Below the pieces are notes generated by a model. The model was not told where the DNA came from and made no database searches. It saw nothing but the letters and a program-made list of their open reading frames with translations. Of a stretch of 64,000 nt of DNA, positions 56,771-64,000 are shown one piece after another (the stretch's first letter is position 1; each line of letters begins with the position of its first letter). Origin of the DNA: Tenrec ecaudatus (taxonomy: Eukaryota > Chordata > Mammalia > Afrosoricida > Tenrecidae); the NCBI RefSeq assembly GCF_050624435.1, contig NC_134535.1, positions 72,164,494 to 72,228,493 on the forward strand, written 5' to 3'. The translations under genes were made by a program, and so were the position numbers.

Positions 56771-57199
56771 CAGCCATTGTAAACCCTGTGAATTACATAC
56801 AGTTCTACTCCGCCAAACATGTCATGGTGACTACTGTTTTATCCCGCTGAGTGAAAGAAAACGTTAAAACAATGAAGCGAAGGACACTACCCTCCAGTCA
56901 TTTATAGTCCAGTGAGGGAGACATTAAAGAATGAATTTATAATTCAGGCGGAGACAAACCCCTTGAGGACTTGATGTGGGAGCGTGAGGGATACAAGATT
57001 TCCCTGAGCTCATGGAGGGAGAAAGGGCAAAGTTTCAGGCACCACCTTACGGAGGTGGTGTGTTTATATAGAAGGAGGAGTTATAGGATGAAGTATCAAC
57101 TGAGATGTGGCTGGTGAAAATGAGAGAGGATTTACCCGCGTTTCTCCGAGAGAATGGCCCAGGAAGGGGGAGAATAAAACAGTGAAGAGGAGATAATGT
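56771..57199. other. Unique sequence, no gene seen
   Basis: The 184-codon minus frame at 57047-57601 overlaps this and the next block. It lacks a recognisable domain and is not called. Confidence 0.4.
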
Positions 57200-58090
57200 C
57201 CGTCCCCCACCCCCACCATGCTGGCTGAATATCTGGGGAGGGCGGAGAGCAACCAGCTGGTAGCATGTGAAGCTGCATGCTTGTGAGATTGACATTTGCC
57301 ACCAAGACACAAACACAAAGGCAGCTGAGCCCAAAACAATAGAGAAGATGTGGTTGAGTAAAATGTGCAGTATAAACACAACTGGTCTGGACAATAAGCA
57401 CGTTGGCAGTGGGGCTGCAAGGGAAACCCTGTGCTTGAGGCAGGATTGTTGAAAGACAACGGTCTGAAAAAGGATGATTTTTTTTTTACAAACGCTTCCA
57501 CCTGGGTGAGTAATCCTGGCATTTTCAATAAGCCCTGTTGATAGCAGGAACGGTTCACTCTTGCCTAATAAAGTGAAAAAATGAAGTTTTAAGACCGCCA
57601 TCGCCGTCCCCCAACCTGAACGGTTTATTTCACAACTTAAAGTATAACATTAAACACATGCAAGCCAAATCACAATGCAATGATGATGGATGTTTTTCAT
57701 CAACATCCAATTAGCATTCCACCCAGCATGGTTAGGGCCAAGGAAAACATAGAGGAAGCAGCGAGAGGGGGCTCTTCTCGGCATCACGCAGGCTCTACTA
57801 CATTTCTGACTTGTCAGATCATGTCACAAGGAGCCTCTGACAGGGCGTCTGGCTGTTGTGTTGTGTTGTCACCTGGGCTCTCCGAAGGGTCTCCGTGGCT
57901 TCCACTATTTGAAGTTTTGCAGAGGACGACACCTTTCATTGCTTCAGCTTATCCCGGGGCGTGCAATCTGCATGTTTGCGCTTCATCTTTTGTTAGCTGT
58001 GAAGCAGCCACTTAGGCAGCAGGCATGATGTCAGGCTGTGGTGTGCAGTCCTGGAGGAGGTGCAGGGATTTCAGAAAACAACAAAAACAA
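57200..58090. promoter_or_regulatory. Candidate conserved noncoding block
   Basis: About 0.9 kb without any repeat. It contains 'ccaaaacaatagagaagatg' (Sox-type AACAAT at 57335-57340), 'tataaacacaactggtctgg' (forkhead-like TAAACA), 'aagcacgttggcagtggggc' and 'atccaattagcattccaccc' (homeodomain-like AATTAG). General appearance is of deeply conserved noncoding DNA. Function and conservation are untested. Confidence 0.35.
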
Positions 58091-58429
58091 AACAAAAGCC
58101 TCCCTTTGAGGAGGCTTCAAAGGGAGTCCTCACATTCAGGAACAGATCCTCAAGAGAACAAAATCACTTCCCATTTTGGTCGGAGCTCAGCCAGTGGTTC
58201 AAAAGAGGAGTGATGGATGGCGGGGAGGCTGCGCAGTAAACGCGCCTGTGTTGGCAGGGATGCCTTCGGTCCCAGCTCCCTGTGCAGACAGCTCCTCCAA
58301 GAAGCAGGAAACTCTGTGGCCACTTTGGAAACCGTGCTTCTCTGGGGAGGCGGCAACAGCTGCTTCCCCATCAGCAGTTACTTGCTGAGCAAGAAAAAAG
58401 ACGCACCTTCTCAGTTTGGAAGCGCGGGG

Positions 58430-58530
58430 AAGGCTGAACACTGAAGTGTAATTAATTGCTCGAATTGGAATTTCGCCAGAACCCTAAGGCTATCAACTTA
58501 CACTTGCAGAGGAGAGAGAGCGAGCTTTAA
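58430..58530. promoter_or_regulatory. Small candidate regulatory block with TAATTAATTG
   Basis: TAATTAATTG at 58449-58458 is followed by the near-palindromic 'cgaattggaatttcgc'. No repeat is recognised. Confidence 0.25.
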
Positions 58531-59047
58531 TGAACTTAGAGAGAGGAGCTGGAAAAATGATATCAAAACAGACAACAGATCCTGCCGTGGGTCAGCTCAG
58601 CAGGAAGAGACTGGGACGTGACCTAGGAGAAAGAATCTGGGACCCTTGGGATTCTGACTACCCACAGGGTGACAGAAACCACCAAGATGACTTTGCCTCA
58701 TTTCTGAAAATTTGTCTCAACTCGGATGATCATGAGGACGCAGATATGGCTTGATTTAGTATTAATTTACTCTGGACCTCATGAAAAGGTACAAATTCCC
58801 ATTAAGAACACGGATAGCCTCATAAGCGGCCTACTTAAAATCAGGTGACCATCTCTAAGAATGAAAGAGCAGTGCCCAGAGGCCTTGTCCTTGTCACCAG
58901 AAGCCGCTGTGGCCAGACTATGAGAATGCAGGGAAAGGACGCCCAGATAGGGAAACTCGATTTCAAAGATTGGCTATGATTTCACTAAGCACTGTGGGGA
59001 ATCATAGTGAAGAGCACAGGTATTGTGACTGCTGTTACTGGGGGTGC
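58531..59047. other. Unique sequence, no gene seen
   Basis: The 74-codon frame at 58530-58754 has no recognisable domain. Confidence 0.35.
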
Positions 59048-59226
59048 TGGGGTGTGGCGAGGCACTGAGTTGGTCCCAACTCAAAGCCCGCCTCTGTACA
59101 ATGGAATAAAACACTTTCTGGTCCTAGGTCATCCTCACAGCTGTTGCTATGTTTGAGTCTATTGTTGCAGCCACTGGGTCAATCCAGCGCATTGGAAGAC
59201 TTCATCTTTTCTCCTGAATCTCTCCT
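59048..59226 (-). mobile_element. RTE/BovB-type LINE, 3' end (part 1 of a split minus copy)
   Basis: 'gaggcactgagttggtccca' is the tail shared with AfroSINEs. 'gtcatcctcacagctgttgc' and 'tattgttgcagccactgggt' are the reverse complement of text at 17.9 kb. It breaks at 59226 and resumes at 59934. Confidence 0.88.
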
Positions 59227-59928
59227 TGTGGTGGAATGAAATTTCCTCACATGGCTCTTCTCCCCCAGTCTCTGTAACTTCCACTAAGTCGTTGGGAGGG
59301 ACCAGGCAAACAGGGCATGTGGAACACAAATGAAGGGATTGGAGAGCTTTCCTTACCACCCTCCTGGCTGTAAGTATGGGCCATCGTTGAAGCAGAAGCC
59401 GAGAGAAAGCCCAGGACCGTTGGAAGAGCACATTGCAGATCTCTGTTGGAATTGGCAGCAGCCAAGGCCAGAGGCCCTAGAGACTGCGGGAGGGAGGGAG
59501 CCTCTGTCACAGAGGAAGGAGCAGCGCTGGGGCTCTGTTACTGTGAGACAGAGCAGCTGGCCAGTCTCCTGGGTCACGGTGGCAGAATCCAAGTGGCCAC
59601 ATGGCTCTAAGGCTTAAGGACCAAAGCAACTTGGCTGCTCACTGAGGAAAGGTGTTGTAATAGACCAATGACAATATCTTTACTATTTACTGAACCTGAA
59701 TATGGTAACGATTAATGTCTTTGATAGGCCTCCATCATTGGGGTTTTGTCTGTGTGGTCCTTGCAATGAATGATCAGGGCCAGCATAGAAGCAGAGTGTT
59801 GCAGTAGGAACAGTGGGTGTCAGAGAGGTAAAAAGGATGGAGCCTAAAAGCATGCCTTATCCCTGCTTCGTGGCAATAGGGACGCCAGAGGAGGTCAGAC
59901 ATGGCCACCTCCCATGCTGTTTATTACA
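59227..59928. mobile_element. LTR-like insert with TG...CA ends inside the RTE
   Basis: About 700 bp from 'tgtggtggaatgaaatttcc' to 'ccatgctgtttattaca'. Flanks are ctcct (59222-59226) and gtcct (59929-59933), a 5-bp duplication with one mismatch. Removing insert and one flank rejoins the RTE as 'ctctcctttacaaagcatga', matching reversed text at 17.85 and 37.65 kb. Size, ends and duplication fit a solo LTR, but I recognise no family and no primer or polymerase region. Its orientation is unknown. Confidence 0.5.
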
Positions 59929-60084
59929 GTCCTTTACAAAGCATGATGGCCTTCTCTGAGGTTTAGTCCCTCCTAACGGCATGTCCAAAGTAAGTTCAAT
60001 AAAGTCTCATTATTCTTGCTTCTCAGGAACATTCTGGCTCTTCTTTCTCCCATGGCAGTTTATGGTATATTCAATATCCCTTGA
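59929..60084 (-). mobile_element. RTE/BovB-type LINE, part 2
   Basis: 'tttacaaagcatgatggcct', 'acggcatgtccaaagtaagt' and 'cagtttatggtatattcaat' continue the reverse complement of the polyprotein 3' region; comparable text lies at about 26820-26940. Confidence 0.88.
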
Positions 60085-60297
60085 TAAAAACAAACCCAAC
60101 TAAACTCATTTATAATTGAGTTGATTCTGACTCATGCGATCCCATAGGGCAGGGTGGAAGCGCCCCTGTGGTTTCTGAGACTGTAATTCTCTATGGGAGT
60201 AGAAGGCTCAGCGTTCTCCCATAGAGAAGTTGGTGGTTCCCAACTGCTGACTTTACTGGTGGCAGCCCAACACATAACCACTACGCCACCAAGCCTC
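60085..60297 (-). mobile_element. AfroSINE inserted in the RTE
   Basis: 'taattgagttgattctgact', 'catagggcagggtggaagcg', 'gactgtaattctctatggga', 'gttggtggttcccaactgct' and 'ctacgccaccaagcctcccc' are all in order. One of the least diverged SINEs here, so probably a younger insertion. Confidence 0.95.
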
Positions 60298-60394
60298 CCC
60301 ATTTCCTGTGAAGAATACCTTAGTTCAAAGGCATCAGTTCTTCCTTAAGAGTTCAGCTTTAATATCATAGATTGTGATTAAGAACACTGTGTCA
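60298..60394 (-). mobile_element. RTE/BovB-type LINE, part 3
   Basis: 'accttagttcaaaggcatca' and 'gttcttccttaagagttcag' continue the RTE; compare 'cataattcaaatgtcttaat' at 26950. Confidence 0.8.
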
Positions 60395-61148
60395 TGAAGA
60401 TAAACAAGTGGCTATCTTGCTGAGAAGCAACAAAGCCCACATGGAGGAAGCACACCAGTCTGTGTGATCATGAGTGTCGATAAGATCAGGTATCAGGCAT
60501 CAAAGACCTAGAACAAAAAATTGTATCACTGTGAGTGAGGGGGAGTGCAGAGTGGAGACCCATAGCCCATCTGTAGGCAATTGGACATCCCTTTACAGAA
60601 GGGTCACGGGGAGGAGACGAACCAGTCAGGGTGCAGTGTAGCACAGATGAAGCATACAACTTTCCTCCAGTTCTTTAATGTTTCCTGGTCCCACTATCAT
60701 GACCCCAATTTTACCTTACAAATCTAAGAGCTGGAAACACAGGGAATCCAGGACAGAAACCACCCCCCCAGGAGCAATATTGAGAGTAGCCATACTAGGA
60801 GGGGAAGGGGAAGGTGGGGGGAGAAAAGGGGAACTGATCACAATGATCTACATATAACCCCCTTCCCAGGAGGATGGACAATAGAAAAGTGGGTAAAGGG
60901 AGACATCGGTCTGTGTAAGACATGAAAAATTAATAATAATTTATAAATTATCAGGGGTTCATGAGGGAGGGAGAGTGGAGGAGGGAGGGAGTAGAAAAAA
61001 TGAGAAGCTGATACCAAGGGCTCAAGTATTAAGAAAATGTTTTGAAAATGATGATGGCAACAAATGTGCAAATGTGGTTGACACAATGGATGGATTATGG
61101 ATTGTGATAAGACCTGTACAAGCCCCAAATAAAATTATTTTTAAAAAA
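60395..61148 (+). mobile_element. L1 3' UTR end inserted in the RTE
   Basis: 'gagaagcaacaaagcccaca', 'agaagggtcacggggaggag', 'ggaaacacagggaatccagg' and 'agccccaaataaaattattt' match L1 copies A and B in order. It is 5'-truncated within the 3' UTR. RTE text resumes at once after the A-rich end. Confidence 0.93.
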
Positions 61149-61548
61149 TATTGTCAGGTTGCCTTAGTCCTCAAGGTGATGTCTTTACTTTTAACATTTT
61201 TAAAACATCGTTTTGTAGATTTATGCAATATAAAGTGGCATTTCATATCTTACCTGCTACATCAATAGGCATTGCTTGTGGACCTAAGTAAAATGAAATC
61301 CTTGACAATGTTTTTCCATTTATCATGATGCTGTGTCCAGTTATGGGGATTTGTGTTTTAATTATGCTGAAGTATCATCTATGTTTCAGGCTATATAGTC
61401 TGTTGTCTTCCTCCCTAAGTGCTCCAAGCTTTCTTAACTTTCGGCAAACACCTGCATATAGTAGGTTGTTACGGGGTCTTCCTCCAGTCCTGATGTCATC
61501 TTCTTCGTTATATAATCCACTAATTCACAAATTAATGAATACTGCCCT
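61149..61548 (-). mobile_element. RTE/BovB-type LINE, part 4
   Basis: 'ttgccttagtcctcaaggtg', 'taagtaaaatgaaatccttg' and 'gttacggggtcttcctccag' continue the RTE through the reverse transcriptase. On the coding strand the YADD box near 61443-61460 reads Tyr-Ala-Gly-Val, so both catalytic Asp residues are lost. Confidence 0.88.
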
Positions 61549-61550
61549 CT

Positions 61551-61552
<2 letters not shown>

Positions 61553-61598
<46 letters not shown>
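61553..61598. repeat. (GT)n microsatellite
   Basis: About 23 uninterrupted GT units at the end of the RTE fragment. Frames across it are Cys-Val artefacts. Confidence 0.98.
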
Positions 61599-61599
<1 letters not shown>

Positions 61600-62582
61600 T
61601 GTAACGAGTCCGGGTGATGGTGGTGATGGGGAGGGGCAAAAGACGATGCATATACTTTATCCTGAGTTGTGAGCTTTATCGCACACAATTTTCATTTCCA
61701 TGAGGGTACTGAGTAATTTATTTTCAGAAAAGGGACCAGTAAATCAAATGAATTTGTGAGCCTCTGATATAGTCCAACTTCCCAGATTAAGAGAAGTAAG
61801 ATTGGAGGTGAGAGGGACAGCCAGCCTTTGTGCCGAGACCCACAGCACAAGAGTGAAATGGAGCCCACTCTATTCAGATGGGCTCATGATACACAGCTTG
61901 ACCACCTGGCTACTTCGTGTAAGGTCTAGGGGTGGCCGCGTGTGTATGGGTAGGATGACACCTGTGAATTAGGATAATTATCCCTGATAAGTGGGTATGA
62001 CCTATGGCAGAGAATCTAGGAGAAGCATCCTGGCAGTCACCATTCCATCTTTCAACAAATATGTCTTGGGTCCCTTCCGTGCCATAAACAGTGTGATTGA
62101 TGCTGTGGGTATAGCAATCCATAAGCTAGACCCACCAGCTGCAGCCTAAAGTCACTGGCAACAGTGAGGCCACAGGAGGCCTGGATTCATGAACTGAGCT
62201 AGTGTCCTCAGGAAGACGACTGGAGGCAAGGTTTTAGGTCAGAACTTCCTATTATTATATGAGATAATGGATGAAGACAAGGTCACTAGGAGAAATAGAA
62301 ACCCAGAATCTATTAGACAAGTAGTTTCAAACCAGGTTTCAGAGAACCTTGAACTTGCTTTACATGGCAAAGAGCAGGAGGGGTGGGGGAGTCTTCATTC
62401 TGATCCTTATTGCTATACATTTTGATAGCACACCCTTAGATGCACGCCCACTGCCCACATGCTTGAGGCTGAGGAATAAATTACCTTGGATGGCGAGTGA
62501 AAAGTCAAATTAAAATGATGATTTTTAGCGTGCTCTTCACACATGGTTTCTTTGTTTGATACCATGCATCTCTGATATGCCA
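61599..62582. other. Unique or unassigned sequence
   Basis: A weak old-repeat match near 62045-62110 ('ttcaacaaatatgtcttggg') parallels the one at 15795. No gene seen. Confidence 0.4.
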
Positions 62583-62800
62583 AGGGCCCCTGGCTGGTGC
62601 AAACCTGTAACACACTTGGAGACTATCCTAAAGATTGATGACTCAGACCCACCCCACAGCGTATGGCAGCAAAGACCTGGTCATTAGTGTACTTGTGGGG
62701 AAAAACCAGTCACCGTAAACTCTGAGGAGTGCACTTCTCCCCTGACACATAGAGGGTTTTTATGAGCCAGGGTTGACTCATTCGCAACAGGTTTAGTGAT
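62583..62800 (+). mobile_element. AfroSINE
   Basis: Head 'gggcccctggctggtgcaaa', box-B-like 'gattgatgactcagacccac', body 'agcaaagacctggtcattag' and 'aaaaaccagtcaccgtaaac', tail 'atgagccagggttgactcat'. Confidence 0.8.
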
Positions 62801-64000
62801 CTCTGTACAAGGCACTTTTTCCAGGTCTTTAAGATGCCAGCATGAAGGTGATAGTTATGTTTTTTTGTGGTGCATCAGTTGAGGTCTAGGAAATCCTCAA
62901 AAAGCGAGCTAATGTAACATAATTAAGCCCATTACGTGACCCGCTGTGAGCAGTAAGTCAAGATGGAGGGCAGCCCCCTTACTCAGGTCTAGCCCCGTAA
63001 AATTGAAAGGTCTTTTTCTTGGGGGTGGGAGGTGACCTGATTCCTATACAAGGGGACCCTGAGGGACGGGAGGCAATAACTAGAGAGTAGATAGGTTTAC
63101 ATAGGTTTACATTCTACAAAATTAGCTGAGAATAAAGGTGGTGGAGGGGCATTTGAAACAAGGCAAGTCATTGGGAGCTTTAATAGGTTTTTCAAATCGC
63201 TGATTATAAAAAATATGATCTGATAGGTAAAACCCCAATTCTCTCTCAATAAAATGCTTTGCGATTTTTTTAAATTTTAATTTTAAACGTTTCCTTCAAA
63301 ACCATAGATTTGTACGTTCAAGGCACCCAAGTCGGCTCAGAATGTTACGGTGACTGTATTTTGGAATTCCAAAGGTGTGATTTTCTTAAAGAGTACAAGA
63401 TGATCGCTGGGGCTTATTATGAATAAGTTTTAAGGAAATTGATAACAGTGCAGATGAGTGAAATCCAGGCACGTTTTCCAACCCAGTGCTGCTAGCCTTA
63501 TTCCATCCTACATGCTGGAGCACTCTCCCAGACTTGTTGTTGGCTCCCCAACTTCAAAGAACATTTAAAAGGAACTTGATATAGGTCCCTCAAGGGCAGC
63601 AAACTGCTATTTTGAACGGTGTACACCGAAAGTATTGAACTCTGTGGTGGAAATTGAAAGAGTGAGAACAAAACTTTCAGAAGGTTTCAGGCTGGCTTGG
63701 AGGCTATATTGAGAAACAATGGCTTTGAATTTTAATATTTTTGTTTGAGAAATGGTTCTGTCATCTTGTGACGGCATATTTGGGCTTATCATGGAATACC
63801 TACTTAGCAAACGTTTTCTAATTAATGTAGGAAATGAACATTTCGTATCCTTTGGACCTGTGCTCCTCTGTCATACAGGGCTTGTCGTAAGTCACGAAGC
63901 CATGGTGATGATTTGCTGTGCCGAGGATGAGCAGAAGGTCCCCAGGTCGGGGAAGGAAGGGACATTCCTTGGAGAGGCAACTCTCCTGCACACACCGTGG
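62801..64000. other. Unique sequence, no gene seen
   Basis: Includes a short doubled 'ataggtttac' at 63091-63110. No repeat family or conserved frame recognised up to the window end. Confidence 0.4.

Noticed and set aside
57047-57601. 184-codon minus-strand frame, overlapped by a 164-codon frame in another phase
   Set aside because: Two overlapping frames with no domain or codon pattern; more consistent with a chance open stretch in a noncoding block.
1-64000. CRISPR arrays, operons, phage or bacterial mobile elements
   Set aside because: No regularly spaced direct repeats or dense coding. The repeat content is plainly mammalian.

Overview
The window is nuclear DNA from a placental mammal, almost certainly an afrotherian and most likely a tenrec such as Echinops. 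No single gene shows this; the repeats do. There are about thirty tRNA-headed SINEs of the AfroSINE type, several RTE/BovB-type LINEs ending in the same 3' tail as those SINEs, and L1 copies whose long 3' UTR I recognise from tenrec sequence. Older repeats shared by many mammals (MIR, MER5, MaLR LTRs, HAL1-like L1) lie underneath. The clade call rests on remembered repeat sequence, not on a search.

I find no intact protein-coding gene, rRNA, tRNA or CRISPR. The only recognisable gene sequence is a dead processed copy of ATP6V0D1 (V-ATPase subunit d1) at 46639-48179. The other open frames are short, or lie in repeats, or both.

Layout. 1-6.6 kb: mostly unique, with a MaLR LTR, one old SINE, a (TG)n tract and two possible conserved noncoding elements. 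6.6-18.4 kb: mixed unique sequence, RTE 3' ends, an L1 3' end with a tandem duplication, MIRs and AfroSINEs. 18.4-25.6 kb: AT-rich and repeat-poor, with a solo-LTR-like element, a HAL1-like piece and MER5. 25.7-41.3 kb: AfroSINE-rich, with a minus-strand RTE (26.7-27.9 kb) and a near full-length plus-strand RTE (34.7-37.9 kb). 41.3-44.5 kb: very AT-rich, almost repeat-free. 44.5-50.5 kb: a three-level nest, with an L1 3' UTR split by a second L1, itself split by the ATP6V0D1 retrocopy. 50.5-56.8 kb: old L1 pieces and AfroSINEs. 56.8-59 kb: unique sequence that looks regulatory. 59-61.6 kb: a minus-strand RTE split by an LTR-like element, an AfroSINE and an L1 3' end. 61.6-64 kb: mostly unique.

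The biology visible here is retrotransposon interplay. RTE/BovB probably supplies enzymes to AfroSINEs, since they share a 3' tail. L1 probably made the ATP6V0D1 retrocopy, which landed in the endonuclease region of an L1 ORF2. I see no evidence for a new defence, metabolic or regulatory system. The best leads are the nested-insertion chronology, an L1 copy lacking its reverse transcriptase region, and several noncoding blocks with homeodomain-type motifs.
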